Positions 16,313-25,345 of a DNA stretch of 64,000 nucleotides are shown in pieces (the stretch's first letter is position 1; each line of letters starts with the position of its first letter). This stretch comes from Bradyrhizobium sp. CCBAU 53340 (GTDB lineage Bacteria; Pseudomonadota; Alphaproteobacteria; Rhizobiales; Xanthobacteraceae). Location of the stretch: positions 62,001 through 126,000 of the forward strand of contig NZ_CP030056.1 in NCBI RefSeq assembly GCF_015291645.1. Reading direction: 5' to 3'. The notes beneath the pieces were generated by a model. The model was not told the DNA's origin. It searched no databases and saw only the letters and a program-made list of their open reading frames with translations. A program made the translations under genes and the position numbers.

Positions 16313-17761
16313 CTACTGCAATCGGAGCCACACGCTCTTCGTCTGAAGGAAATCCTTCATCGCGTCGATCCCACTTTCACGCCCCAAGCCGGATGTCTTG
16401 TAACCACCAAAGGGAACGGCAGGATCAGTCTTCCGATACATGTTGATCCAGACCGTTCCGGCCTGGAGTCGGGCTGCGACGCGGTGAGCGCGACTTACGT
16501 CCTTGGTCCAGAATCCCCCGGCTAAGCCGAAGTTGGTCGCATTAGCCGTGCGGATCGCATCCTCTTCATCCTTGAACGCGATAACAGAAAGAACGGGACC
16601 AAAGACTTCCTGCTGGGAAATCGTCATCGTGTTCTTCACATCGGCATAGATCGTCGGTTCGACGAACCATCCCTTGCCGCATTCCGGGGCGTGGGATCGC
16701 TTGCCGCCAAGCACTAGCCGCGCGCCCTCCGAGCTGGCTGTGTCAATCATCGAAAGTATCTTGCGGAATTGCTGTTCCGTCGCGACAGGGCCGATGTCGG
16801 TCGCTGGATCCAACGGGTCGCCCAGCCGCATGCCGCTTCCACGCCGGACCAGCTTTTCAAGGATCTGTTCAAGCACCGTCTCTTGAACGAGTAGGCGGGA
16901 GCCCGCGACACATGTTTGCCCGGTCGAGGAGAAAATACCTCCGACGGCACCGGCTGCCGCAGCATCCAGATCGGCGTCCTCGAAAATGATGTTAGGCGAT
17001 TTCCCGCCCAGTTCCAGGGCTACCGGTTTGAGGTGGCGAGCGGCGAGCTCGTAGACTTTGCGACCGGCGTCGACACCACCAGTGAAGGAGATCTTGGCGA
17101 CTAGTGGGTGCTGGACCAGCGCGGGTCCGATCTCGGAGCCGTAGCCGGTAAGAACATTCACGACGCCGGGCGGCACTCCAGCCTCTTCGAGCAGATCCAC
17201 GAACAACAGTGTCGATGTGGATGTGAATTCTGATGGCTTGACGACCACCGTGTTGCCGGCGGCGAGGGCCGGGGCAATCTTCCAGGAAAGAAGTCTCAAC
17301 GGCGAATTCCACGGAGTGATCGCGGCGACGACGCCGATCGGCTCGTATCGTGTGTAGTTGAAATAATTCTCCGGATCGACGGGGATAACGGAGCTGTGGA
17401 CCTTGTCGGCAAGGCCGGCGTAGTAGTGATACCACTGCGCCATCGTCTGCATTTGGGTCCGCATTTCGGAAATAGTCTTTCCGTTGTCGCGGATCTCCCA
17501 TCGCGCCAGGCTCTCGATGTTCTTCAGCACGAGATCTCCAACCCGGTGAAGAATAACCCCTCGCTGCTTTCCGGTCAGCCGAGGCCAAGGTCCTTCGACG
17601 AATGACCTGTGTGCGGAGTCGACTGCGTCGTTCACGTCGGAAGCATCGGCTTGCGGGACAGTCGCCCAGGTCTCTGATGTAAAAGGGTTCTGTGTTTCCA
17701 ATCGCCGTTGGCTCTTTGACGCGCGCTTTTTTCCTCCGATCACCATCTCGAAGTGCTGCAT
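16313..17761 (-). CDS. NAD(P)-dependent aldehyde dehydrogenase
   Basis: A 482-residue member of the ALDH superfamily with ITPWNSP, VVKPSEF, the general base E250 in LELGGKSP and the catalytic cysteine C284 in GQTCVAGSR. It also has EVFGPVLSVIAF and a typical C-terminal PFGGYKTSGLGRESG. It oxidises an aldehyde to the acid in the cytosol. Its gene is divergent from the two-subunit ThDP decarboxylase operon that starts at 18054. That layout suggests the decarboxylase makes the aldehyde and this enzyme removes it, as in sulfopyruvate to sulfoacetaldehyde to sulfoacetate. The substrate itself is inferred only from context. Confidence 0.9.
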   Translation of the reverse strand: MQHFEMVIGGKKRASKSQRRLETQNPFTSETWATVPQADASDVNDAVDSAHRSFVEGPWPRLTGKQRGVILHRVGDLVLKNIESLARWEIRDNGKTISEMRTQMQTMAQWYHYYAGLADKVHSSVIPVDPENYFNYTRYEPIGVVAAITPWNSPLRLLSWKIAPALAAGNTVVVKPSEFTSTSTLLFVDLLEEAGVPPGVVNVLTGYGSEIGPALVQHPLVAKISFTGGVDAGRKVYELAARHLKPVALELGGKSPNIIFEDADLDAAAAGAVGGIFSSTGQTCVAGSRLLVQETVLEQILEKLVRRGSGMRLGDPLDPATDIGPVATEQQFRKILSMIDTASSEGARLVLGGKRSHAPECGKGWFVEPTIYADVKNTMTISQQEVFGPVLSVIAFKDEEDAIRTANATNFGLAGGFWTKDVSRAHRVAARLQAGTVWINMYRKTDPAVPFGGYKTSGLGRESGIDAMKDFLQTKSVWLRLQ

Positions 17762-18053
17762 TCCATCTCCTCCGTTTGAGCGTTCGCAACAAGCAGCTCA
17801 ATAGATCGAGGTAGCAGCATGGGCAACGACAGCAGCTGTTATGGAAGTATGATCAAAATGAAAGAGGAGGCTTGTCCTGCGCGTAAGCTTCGGGGACTTC
17901 GAGTAAATTTGTCGCGACGGCCGTGGTTTGGTGCAGCGCGGGAAGCGACCGGCTGTCGATCTCGCCTTGACGTCTCCGGCTCACTGATCGTAGCAATCAC
18001 TACGACGTCGTCCCGGTTGCCGGGTTGGTCGGAGATACAAGGAGGATCGTTCA
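17762..18053. other. divergent promoter region between aldehyde dehydrogenase and ThDP decarboxylase genes
   Basis: This 292-base gap separates two outward-facing operons and must carry both promoters. No credible gene lies in it. Next to the right-hand gene is a strong Shine-Dalgarno (ACAAGGAGGA, about 18037-18046) serving the TTG start at 18054. I could not identify a confident sigma-70 promoter or operator. Confidence 0.45.
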
Positions 18054-18611
18054 TTGTCAGCAGCTGTGCACGCAGAGAGCCGCGTTAAGGCGAAGGAAGC
18101 CGCCCGGGCGGGCTGGCAATATGAGTTGTACGACCTGCTCCGACGAAACAACTTCACGCAGTTTGCCTACGTCCCGGATGCCGGCCACACCGTTCTCATC
18201 AACGAGTCGCTCGCAGATGCCGAGGTCGAGTCGATCGCGCTTACAACCGAAGAAGAAGGTGTCGCGATGATGGCGGGTGCCGAGTTGGGCGGCGCCCGTG
18301 GCGTGCTGCTTATGCAGAGCAGCGGCGCGGGTAATTGCGTCAACCTTCTCTCCCTGATAGCGGGCGGACGCTTCCCTTTCTTGACGCTCCTGAGTATGCG
18401 CGGAGATTTCGGCGAGGGTAATCCCTGGCAGATGCCGATGGGGAGGGCCGTCGAGCCGGTCCTGGAAGCGATGTCGGTTCGATGTCTGCGTGTAGACCGG
18501 CCTGAGGACGTCGTGCCTGTCGTCTCGGCTGCCATCACGATGGCCTTCCAAGGCGGCGAGGCAGTTGCGGTCCTCCTCACTCAAAAACTCATCGGCGCGA
18601 AGGCGTTCTAG
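18054..18611 (+). CDS. ThDP-dependent decarboxylase, N-terminal (Pyr) subunit, sulfopyruvate decarboxylase ComD type
   Basis: The 185-residue protein begins at a TTG placed eight bases after a near-perfect AAGGAGGA site; no ATG fits better. It consists only of the pyrimidine-binding domain of ThDP enzymes. The activating glutamate lies in the TTEEEGVAMMAGAELGG stretch (residues 66-68). Downstream follow VLLMQSSGAGNCVNLLSL and FLTLLSMRGDFGEGNPWQMPMGRAVEP, as in ComD and phosphonopyruvate decarboxylase. The PP domain is a separate polypeptide encoded 11 bases downstream, the arrangement of methanogen sulfopyruvate decarboxylase ComDE. It probably decarboxylates a 2-oxoacid such as sulfopyruvate or phosphonopyruvate to an aldehyde. 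Confidence 0.83.
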   Translation: MSAAVHAESRVKAKEAARAGWQYELYDLLRRNNFTQFAYVPDAGHTVLINESLADAEVESIALTTEEEGVAMMAGAELGGARGVLLMQSSGAGNCVNLLSLIAGGRFPFLTLLSMRGDFGEGNPWQMPMGRAVEPVLEAMSVRCLRVDRPEDVVPVVSAAITMAFQGGEAVAVLLTQKLIGAKAF

Positions 18612-18622
18612 GGGGCATGATC

Positions 18623-19249
18623 ATGAAAGCAAATGTTGGCAATCCGGAGTTCGACGAGCGCTACGTCCTTGATCGACGTGAGGCCGTTCCAGCGTTAGTG
18701 GGAGGTCACAAGGAGTTCCTGTTCATCGCGGGCTTGGCTGGCACCGCGCGCGATGTGACTTCGCTGGTGAACGATGGTCCGTCCGCCTATGGTCTCGGAG
18801 GGGCCATGGGGGCGGCGACGATGATGGGGTTGGGTCTCGCTCTCGCTCGTCCCGATCGTACCGTCATCGCCTTTTGCGGTGACGGAGAGTTGCTGATGAA
18901 CGTCGGGTCCCTGGCCACCATCGGCGTCCGCAATCCTCCCAACTTGAGAATCGTTTGTGTCGACAACGGTCACTACGGCGAAACCGGCTACCAGCGCAGC
19001 CATACGAGTTTGGGCGTAGACCTTGAGAAGATCGCCGTCGGGTCCGGCATCAGGCGCACCCTGACTATCGGTACAGCAGCCGAGCTACCGAAAGGCAGCA
19101 AGTTGCTGCGGGAATCTGAAGATGCCGTCTTCATCTTGATGCGGGTCAAGCCCACCGATCCGCCGAAGTTTAAGCGAACTCTGGATCCGGCCGTGTGCCG
19201 CGTCCGTTTCAAGGCTGCTTTGGCGGATGCAGCTCGTGCGGGCGGCTGA
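18623..19249 (+). CDS. ThDP-dependent decarboxylase, C-terminal (PP) subunit, ComE type
   Basis: The 208-residue PP-domain protein has the metal/ThDP motif GDGELLMN at 86-93, with a second asparagine in VCVDNGHYGETG (N115) about 28 residues after the GDG, as the family requires. I chose the ATG at 18623 because the GGGGG ribosome site (18611-18615) is then seven bases away; the ATG at 18617 is too close. Together with the preceding Pyr subunit it forms the active site. The aldehyde dehydrogenase divergent from this operon is the natural next enzyme. The partner ABC genes are of the NitT/TauT family, which often import sulfonates or aromatic and small acids. Confidence 0.84.
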   Translation: MKANVGNPEFDERYVLDRREAVPALVGGHKEFLFIAGLAGTARDVTSLVNDGPSAYGLGGAMGAATMMGLGLALARPDRTVIAFCGDGELLMNVGSLATIGVRNPPNLRIVCVDNGHYGETGYQRSHTSLGVDLEKIAVGSGIRRTLTIGTAAELPKGSKLLRESEDAVFILMRVKPTDPPKFKRTLDPAVCRVRFKAALADAARAGG

Positions 19250-19265
19250 GTCGAAGAGGCGCGAA

Positions 19266-20072
19266 GTGCCGACGGCACGCAGCGAAGACGCCGCGCCGTC
19301 GGCTACCGGCATCGACGTTCGCGATGTATCGAAGATCTTCGCGCTCGGCGCTTCGGAACAGACCGTGGCGCTCAAGCCGCTTTCCCTCACGATCCGGAAG
19401 GGCGAGTTCTTCAGCTTCATCGGACCGTCGGGATGCGGCAAGACAACCTTGCTCCGCATCATCGCCGGCCTCACCACCCCCACGACAGGTGGCGTTTTCA
19501 TAAATGGCACGCAAGTGACCGGACCGGATTCACGGATCGGTATGGTCTTCCAGAAGTCCACGCTTCTACCCTGGCGAACGGTTCTTCAGAATCTTCTCCT
19601 TCCCGTCGAGGTGACGAAATCATGCTCGATGCAAGAGGCGAGATCGCGGGCCGATCGCCTGCTTGAGATGATGGGAATTGCCGCTTTCAAAAATCGCTCG
19701 CCAGACGAGTTATCCGGCGGCATGCAACAACGAGCGGCGATAGCTCGGGCGTTGATCACAGATCCCGAAATCCTGGCCATGGACGAGCCCTTCAGCGCGC
19801 TCGACGAATTCACGCGTGAGCGCCTGAACGATGAACTGATGGGTCTGCAAAAGAGCGCGCAAAAGACCATCATCTTCGTCACGCACAACATATCCGAAGC
19901 GGTCTTTCTGTCTGATCGCATCGGAGTGATGGCCCCAAGACCCGGGCGCTTAGACAGCATCATCGAAGCGCAGGGCTTTCCCGCTGTGAGGGACGCCTCA
20001 CTCCGGAAGAAGCAAGAATTTTTCCGGGAGGTGGCGAGAGCCCGGGATGCCTTCGATAGGCTTCATTTGTGA
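19266..20072 (+). CDS. ABC transporter ATP-binding protein, NitT/TauT (SsuB) type
   Basis: The ATPase of about 268 residues has Walker A GPSGCGKT at 53-60, signature LSGGMQQRAAIARAL, Walker B ILAMDEPFSALDEFTRE and the switch histidine in VTHNISEAVFLSDR. Q-loop MVFQKSTLLPWRTVLQN is of the SsuB/TauB/NrtD type. The GTG at 19266 has a GAAGAGG site; an ATG at 19227 in the same frame overlaps the previous gene and is an alternative. It powers uptake with the permease at 20107 and the binding protein at 20951. A nitrate, sulfonate or thiamine-precursor analogue is typical for this family. Confidence 0.88.
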   Translation: MPTARSEDAAPSATGIDVRDVSKIFALGASEQTVALKPLSLTIRKGEFFSFIGPSGCGKTTLLRIIAGLTTPTTGGVFINGTQVTGPDSRIGMVFQKSTLLPWRTVLQNLLLPVEVTKSCSMQEARSRADRLLEMMGIAAFKNRSPDELSGGMQQRAAIARALITDPEILAMDEPFSALDEFTRERLNDELMGLQKSAQKTIIFVTHNISEAVFLSDRIGVMAPRPGRLDSIIEAQGFPAVRDASLRKKQEFFREVARARDAFDRLHL

Positions 20073-20106
20073 CTCGGGACCTATCGTTCGATGTTGTAAA
20101 CGGAGA

Positions 20107-20931
20107 ATGCAAGTGTCCAGCCAGGCCGTGAGAAGCGAATCCGAGATCGGCTCAGTCCCCTCGATCCTAGAGGGGGGCCGAAAATTCGGAGCAGCACTGC
20201 TAGCGCTCGGCATTGCGCTGCTGCTTCTCGCTATCTGGCAACTCTCGTCCCAATATCGACTTGTGTCCGCTCTGATCCTCCCGAGCCCAGCTCTGGTAGC
20301 GGGCGCGCTCTACGAAGGCGTGGTCGGCGGACGCTTCCTGAACGACATCCTCGTGACATTCAACGAAACCGTACTTGGCTTCCTGTTTGGAACGGTCGTC
20401 GCCATCACTCTGGGGGCGACGTTCGCATATTCGGGGCTCCTGCGGCGTGCCGGCTATCCCTACGTCATTGCTGTTCAGACGTTCCCGAAGATCGCTATCG
20501 CTCCCTTGCTGATAGCCTGGTTCGGATACGGCATAGGACCGAAGGTCATCATTTCGGCTCTACTCGCCTTCTTTCCGGTATTCACCGCTACACTTGCCGG
20601 ATTCACTGAAGTGAACTCGGACATGATCGATCTGCTGCGATCGATGAAGGCGACGCGGCTACAAGAACTTCGCAAATTGAGGCTGCCCTTCGCGATGGCT
20701 TTCATCGTGCCTTCTCTCGATGTGGCCATCGTGCTGGCTTTGCTCGGAGCAATCGCTGCCGAACTGGTCGGCGGAGCCGCAGGTCTGGGGCAGGTCATTC
20801 AACAAAAGTCGTTCACGGGCGACATAGCGGCCGTTTATGCGGTCCTCGCTCTCACGGCCGCAATCGGCATAAGCCTTAGAAGCATCGTCAGGACGGTGAC
20901 CCGAGCTCTTCAGTCAATGGCGTGGGGCTGA
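20107..20931 (+). CDS. ABC transporter permease, NitT/TauT (SsuC) type
   Basis: An inner-membrane permease of about 274 residues with around six hydrophobic spans. The EAA-like loop includes DLLRSMKATRLQELRKLRLPFAM, and the end is GGAAGLGQVIQQKSFTGD, as in SsuC/TauC. A CGGAGA stretch lies just before the ATG at 20107 and is better spaced from the in-frame GTG at 20113, so the true start may be the GTG. It forms the channel for the ATPase encoded upstream and receives substrate from the binding protein encoded downstream. Confidence 0.86.
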   Translation: MQVSSQAVRSESEIGSVPSILEGGRKFGAALLALGIALLLLAIWQLSSQYRLVSALILPSPALVAGALYEGVVGGRFLNDILVTFNETVLGFLFGTVVAITLGATFAYSGLLRRAGYPYVIAVQTFPKIAIAPLLIAWFGYGIGPKVIISALLAFFPVFTATLAGFTEVNSDMIDLLRSMKATRLQELRKLRLPFAMAFIVPSLDVAIVLALLGAIAAELVGGAAGLGQVIQQKSFTGDIAAVYAVLALTAAIGISLRSIVRTVTRALQSMAWG

Positions 20932-20950
20932 TTGCAGGTATGGGCACGCA

Positions 20951-22057
20951 ATGCCTTTCGGCACGATTGAATGGAGGAAGTCCTTGCGTTTAGTAGGTTG
21001 TTTGGCGGTTGCAGCCAATCTGTCCGTCTTCGTCTGTGGTGCGACGCAAGCCGAGAGTCTGAAGGAAGTGACCTTCGCATCCTCGGATACAGCATTGAGC
21101 ATCGGGTCCGCGCCTTACTCATCGCTCCAGCCCACCTTGAAGTTGCCGGAGAAGTACGCGGGGGTGACGGTCAAGTTTCAACCTACCGCTGGCGCGACGG
21201 CTGCGGTGCAGGCCGTAAGCAACGGCAATGCATTCTATACTTTGGTGGCGTTAGCGTCCTTCTTGCCGCTCGCCCGTCAAGACCCGAACCTTGTTATCGT
21301 CTCGTTCGACCCCGGCAATTCTCTCCGGGTGATTGTGCCCCCCGATAGTCCGGTGAAGGGTCCCTTAGACCTGAAAGGTAAAGTTATTGGAGTCGGTAGT
21401 TTTGGCACGGCGGCCTATCCGTATGGCAAGGCTATCCTCAAGGAAGCCGGCCTCGATCCCGACAAGGACGTGACCTTCCTGCCGGTCGGTCTCGGAGCAC
21501 CAGCGGCGGACGCTTTGAAAAGCGGCAAGATCCAGGCTTTCGCGGGGTTCGATAGCCCGAACGCGGTGATCGGAAATCTCCTCGGCGTGAAGATGAGAGA
21601 CGTGCCGTCCCCGCTGAACGATCTCGTTGGTATGGTCGGTATGGTTGTCACCCGCAGTGAAATCGAAAAGCATCCGAAGGTGGTCGCAGGCCTGTGCCGT
21701 GCGCTCTACGAATCGTTCTTCTTCGCCGAAGGAAACATCGAAGGGACCGTGCGCAATCACTTTAAGGTCTATCCTGGCCAGCTCCCATCGAACAAACCAC
21801 TTGATGAAGCGGTCCGGGAAGGCGAGGTCATCCTGAGAGCCAAGCTCGACGTCGTGAACCACAGAGGAGCCGGTGGCATCATCGGCTACCAGGAACTGCC
21901 GACCGTTCAGCACACCGTCGACAAGCTGTACGAGAACGGAATCCTTCCGGAGCGGATGGAAATATCAAAGTACGCGGACCAACGGTTCAAGAACGATTGT
22001 GGCGGTTTCGATCCCGCTGAGCTCCGGGCGCAGGCCCGCGCTTGGAAACCGCAATAG
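20951..22057 (+). CDS. ABC transporter substrate-binding protein, NMT1/THI5-like (SsuA/TauA family)
   Basis: A 368-residue secreted binding protein with a signal peptide ending in VCGATQA|ES. The ATG at 20951 has no obvious ribosome site. A TTG at 20984 in the same frame follows GGAGGAAG and would give a cleaner signal peptide starting at residue 12, so it may be the true start. The mature part begins LKEVTFASSDTALSIGSAPYSSLQPTLKLPEKYAG and contains LDLKGKVIGVGSFGTAAYPYGKAIL, typical of NitT/TauT binding proteins. It is the last transporter gene before the catabolic enzymes of the same operon. Confidence 0.85.
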   Translation: MPFGTIEWRKSLRLVGCLAVAANLSVFVCGATQAESLKEVTFASSDTALSIGSAPYSSLQPTLKLPEKYAGVTVKFQPTAGATAAVQAVSNGNAFYTLVALASFLPLARQDPNLVIVSFDPGNSLRVIVPPDSPVKGPLDLKGKVIGVGSFGTAAYPYGKAILKEAGLDPDKDVTFLPVGLGAPAADALKSGKIQAFAGFDSPNAVIGNLLGVKMRDVPSPLNDLVGMVGMVVTRSEIEKHPKVVAGLCRALYESFFFAEGNIEGTVRNHFKVYPGQLPSNKPLDEAVREGEVILRAKLDVVNHRGAGGIIGYQELPTVQHTVDKLYENGILPERMEISKYADQRFKNDCGGFDPAELRAQARAWKPQ

Positions 22058-22097
22058 AGGAAATCGACAACTGGACACCGAGAGAGGAGAATATTCA

Positions 22098-23504
22098 ATG
22101 ACGGTCATCGAGCATCTTGCAAAGTGGGGGTCCGAAGCGCCCTTCGAACATTCAAGGGCAGCGCGAGACGTCGCTCGGCACGCTGTTGAAGACGTAATTG
22201 CCTGCATCATAGCGGGATCCAACGATCTCGGCGCCTCTAACGTCCGCAAGATGGTGTACGCCTCCGATAGTGCCGGTCCTGGCACGGTCGTCGGAGAGGA
22301 GAAGGCCGTGTTGCCGCAGCTGGCGGCGCTCGCAAATGGAACGGCCGGCCATGCATTGGACTATGACGATACGTTCCTTCCGGGCGTCAATCACGCCAGT
22401 TCGGTTCTCGTCTCGGCCCTCATGGCGCTTGGCGAGCAAGCGGGATCCTCGGGCGCCGAATTAATCGATGCCTATTTGGTCGGTCTAGAGCTCCAATTCG
22501 CGGTCGGCAGCGGTGTGATGCGTAGCCACTACGATTTTGGTTGGCACTCCACTTCGACGATCGGGTGCATCGGAGCCGCCGGCGCCTGCGCGCGGCTTCT
22601 CAAGCTGGATGCCAGGCGCTTCGCGCATGCGCTCAGCCTCGGGACGAGTATGGCGTCTGGGTGCAAGGTCCAGTTTGGCAGCATGGCAAAGCCTCTGCAC
22701 GCCGGGCTTGCCGCTCAGCACGCCATCGAGGCGGCCCAATTGGCCGCGGCCGGCGTCGAGGGACGGCTGAATGCGCTTGAAGGAGGGATGGGCTTTCTCG
22801 AATTGTTCGGCGGCAAAGGACCGGCTGGCTGGGGAAAAAACATCGAGAAACTGGGCGCGCCGATGACGGCGGAGTCTCGCGGTCTCATGTTCAAACGCTA
22901 TCCGTGTTGCGCCTCGACGCACCGGGTTCTAGACGCGTTCTTCGAGCTAAGGGCGCAAGAGAAGTTCGAGGCCGACGAGGTCGAAAGCATCAACACGCTA
23001 ATTGGATACGGTAACTCGCGAAATCTGATGTACACAAATCCAGTCTCCGAAATGGAGGCTAGATTCTCTATGCAATATTGCATGGCCGTGGCTCTTGTCG
23101 ACGGTGCTCCGAAGCTCAGTCACTTCACGCCGCAATCCGTCAAGCAGGAAAAATACCGTCGACTTTTCGGACTGACAACCGTCAGTTGCTACGATCCTGC
23201 GGAGGAGCAGAAGAACGTCGACCTAATGCGTCCTCATGTCATTACCGTCAAGTTGAAGAATGGCCGGTCGCTGGAACGGTCGCGGGATCTTCCGGTCGGT
23301 ACCCTCAAATACCCGTTTAGCCTCGACGACCGCAAAGCAAAATTCGACGATTGCTGCAAATCTAGATTGGACAAGGTATCCTCCGATAGGCTCTTCGAGG
23401 CCATCAACAATATCGAGAGCGAAGGGCATCTGTCCCGGTTCACCGGTTTGCTGCGATTCGGAGCAAAGGCAAACCACGCTTTCCGCACTTCGAGCTTCGC
23501 GTGA
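22098..23504 (+). CDS. MmgE/PrpD family protein
   Basis: The ATG at 22098 follows AGAGAGGAGA and gives 468 residues; upstream codons in the same frame overlap the binding-protein gene. The sequence is a full-length MmgE/PrpD protein. It has ANGTAGHALDYDDTF, HASSVLVSALMALGEQ and GWHSTSTIGCIGAAGACARLL, and the lid-domain stretch KRYPCCASTHRVLDAFFELR. The family includes 2-methylcitrate dehydratase, cis-aconitate decarboxylase and several lyases of small polycarboxylic acids. In this operon it precedes a CoA-transferase and may dehydrate or isomerise an imported acid. Confidence 0.87.
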   Translation: MTVIEHLAKWGSEAPFEHSRAARDVARHAVEDVIACIIAGSNDLGASNVRKMVYASDSAGPGTVVGEEKAVLPQLAALANGTAGHALDYDDTFLPGVNHASSVLVSALMALGEQAGSSGAELIDAYLVGLELQFAVGSGVMRSHYDFGWHSTSTIGCIGAAGACARLLKLDARRFAHALSLGTSMASGCKVQFGSMAKPLHAGLAAQHAIEAAQLAAAGVEGRLNALEGGMGFLELFGGKGPAGWGKNIEKLGAPMTAESRGLMFKRYPCCASTHRVLDAFFELRAQEKFEADEVESINTLIGYGNSRNLMYTNPVSEMEARFSMQYCMAVALVDGAPKLSHFTPQSVKQEKYRRLFGLTTVSCYDPAEEQKNVDLMRPHVITVKLKNGRSLERSRDLPVGTLKYPFSLDDRKAKFDDCCKSRLDKVSSDRLFEAINNIESEGHLSRFTGLLRFGAKANHAFRTSSFA

Positions 23505-23577
23505 GTGCGGCCGGAAGACCACGCATCCGGCCTCACGTGATCCATTCAGCGCAGAACGACTGCGACCGGAAAAAAAT

Positions 23578-24768
23578 ATGTCGTCGAAGCCACTTCCCCT
23601 GGATCAGGTTAGCGTAGTCGAATTCTGCTCGACGGCAGCGGGGCCTTTCGCGTCCATGCTGCTCTCGGATATGGGAGCGAGCGTCATCAAGGTCGAACCG
23701 CCAAATGGAGATGGCTTACGCCAATGGCCGCCGTTGACAGAAGGATTTAGCGAGAACTTTGCCTCACTCAATCGCAACAAGAAATCGATCGTCCTGGATC
23801 TCAAGAATGATGAGGACAATGACATTGCGCGGCGGCTTGTGCTCGATGCCGACGTGCTGATCGAGAACAATCGTCCCGGCGTGATGGAGCGCTTGGGGCT
23901 CGGTTATCCGCAATTCGCCGCGGAGAGGCCGGATCTTATCTACTGCTCGATATCCGCATATGGTCAAACCGGACCTCGAGCCGACGAAGGTGGGTTTGAT
24001 CTCACCATTCAGGCCGCTGCTGGCGTGATGAGCGTAACGGGCGAAAGCGATGGAGCGCCGGTCAAATGCGGAGTTCCGATCTCGGATTTTGCGTCGGGTC
24101 TATACGCCGCTTTTGCCGTGACCTCCGCTCTGGTGCGGGTTCGGGCGGGGGGCAACGGCGCTCACATAGACGTTCCGATGTTTGGCTGCACGTTGGGTAT
24201 AGCCGCGTTACAGACAAGTGAATTTTTCGGGACTGGTCTGCTCCCCCGCAGATTGGGATCCGCCCACCCGCGTAATGCGCCCTACCAGGCTTATCGAGCG
24301 GCGGACGGCTTCTTCGCGATTGCGGCTGGCAACGACGGACTGTGGCGCGAGGTCTGTCGTGTCGTCGGACGCGACTATCTCGTCACCGATGGGCGTTTCC
24401 TTACCACCGCTGACAGGGCTTCGAACCAGCACTCCCTCAAGGAGCTGCTGGAGGCCGTATTCGAAACCCAGCCGGTCGATTACTGGATCGGAGCCTTCGC
24501 GAAGGCTCGTGTGCCTCATGCAAGGATTAATAGCTACGACGCGGCCCTTGGAGATCCTCAGACGCGCCACATGGGATGGATCAAAGAACTCCAGTTGCCG
24601 GGTGGACGAACGACGCAGACTTTCGCATCGCCCCTGAAGTTCGGCGGCGAAAGCTTTGAAATCCGGAGCCGACCGCCCCTGCTGGGTGAACATACAAAGG
24701 AGTTCCGTGACGCCTACAGCCGCAGGCAGCCGGACCTCAACCGAGTTTCAACAAGGTCGGAGGACTGA
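23578..24768 (+). CDS. CaiB/BaiF class III CoA-transferase
   Basis: The ATG at 23578 gives 396 residues and begins immediately with the family's N-terminal domain (VSVVEFCSTAAGPFASMLLSDMGASVIKVEPP). Other marks are LDLKNDEDNDIARRLVLDADVLIEN, YCSISAYGQTGP with the catalytic aspartate just after in GGFDLTIQAAAG, and HPRNAPYQAYRAADGFFAIAAGN. It moves CoA onto a carboxylic acid. A second family member is at 11660-12811. Here it is followed directly by a thiol-dioxygenase-like cupin and an enoyl-CoA hydratase, so activation of an acid made by the operon is likely. Succinyl-CoA:3-sulfinopropionate CoA-transferases belong to this class. Confidence 0.88.
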   Translation: MSSKPLPLDQVSVVEFCSTAAGPFASMLLSDMGASVIKVEPPNGDGLRQWPPLTEGFSENFASLNRNKKSIVLDLKNDEDNDIARRLVLDADVLIENNRPGVMERLGLGYPQFAAERPDLIYCSISAYGQTGPRADEGGFDLTIQAAAGVMSVTGESDGAPVKCGVPISDFASGLYAAFAVTSALVRVRAGGNGAHIDVPMFGCTLGIAALQTSEFFGTGLLPRRLGSAHPRNAPYQAYRAADGFFAIAAGNDGLWREVCRVVGRDYLVTDGRFLTTADRASNQHSLKELLEAVFETQPVDYWIGAFAKARVPHARINSYDAALGDPQTRHMGWIKELQLPGGRTTQTFASPLKFGGESFEIRSRPPLLGEHTKEFRDAYSRRQPDLNRVSTRSED

Positions 24769-24769
24769 G

Positions 24770-25345
24770 GTGAGCCAAAAGCTGCTTGCATTTGTGGCCG
24801 AGGTGACACGCTGTGTCGAAAACGTTCAGGACGAAGTCATAGTCGTTTCGCGCGTCAGGAAGGCGATGAGCGAGCTTGTGTCAACGGATGACTGGTTGCC
24901 TGAGACGATGGCGCTGTCCGATCCCAAATTCTATCAGCAACATCTGCTATATGGAGACCCTCTTGATCGCTTTTCGGTCGTGAGCTTCGTTTGGGGACCG
25001 GGCCAGCAGACGCCGGTCCATGACCATTCCGTGTGGGGTGTCATCGGCATGTTGCGAGGATCCGAGATCAACCAGAGGTACGGCCGGACGGCCTATGGGA
25101 TGGACCCGATCGGTGGTTCCGAGCGACTGGAGCCAGGCGACGTGGAAATCGTGTCGGAAGCGGTTGGCGACATTCATCAAGTGCGAAATGCGTTCGATGA
25201 CCGCGTGTCCATTAGTATCCACTGCTACGGTGGGAATATCGGGAGAATCCGACGTCATGTCTTCAAAGATCTCGGTGAGACCCAAGAGTTTGTCTCGGGT
25301 TATTCCAATGCTCTCACTCCCAACCTCTGGGCGCCAGCGCAGTGA
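24770..25345 (+). CDS. cysteine dioxygenase-like cupin (thiol dioxygenase family)
   Basis: The GTG at 24770 follows TCGGAGG and gives 191 residues. The protein is a one-domain cupin of the cysteine/3-mercaptopropionate dioxygenase family. The three iron-binding histidines are visible as H84 and H86 in TPVHDHSVWG and H136 in GDIHQVRN, and SISIHCYGG near residue 150 closes the barrel. Such enzymes add O2 to a thiol to give a sulfinate. The gene overlaps the enoyl-CoA hydratase start by four bases. The combination with a class III CoA-transferase points to a thiol or sulfinate acid route, but the family also contains members of unknown substrate. Confidence 0.8.
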   Translation: MSQKLLAFVAEVTRCVENVQDEVIVVSRVRKAMSELVSTDDWLPETMALSDPKFYQQHLLYGDPLDRFSVVSFVWGPGQQTPVHDHSVWGVIGMLRGSEINQRYGRTAYGMDPIGGSERLEPGDVEIVSEAVGDIHQVRNAFDDRVSISIHCYGGNIGRIRRHVFKDLGETQEFVSGYSNALTPNLWAPAQ

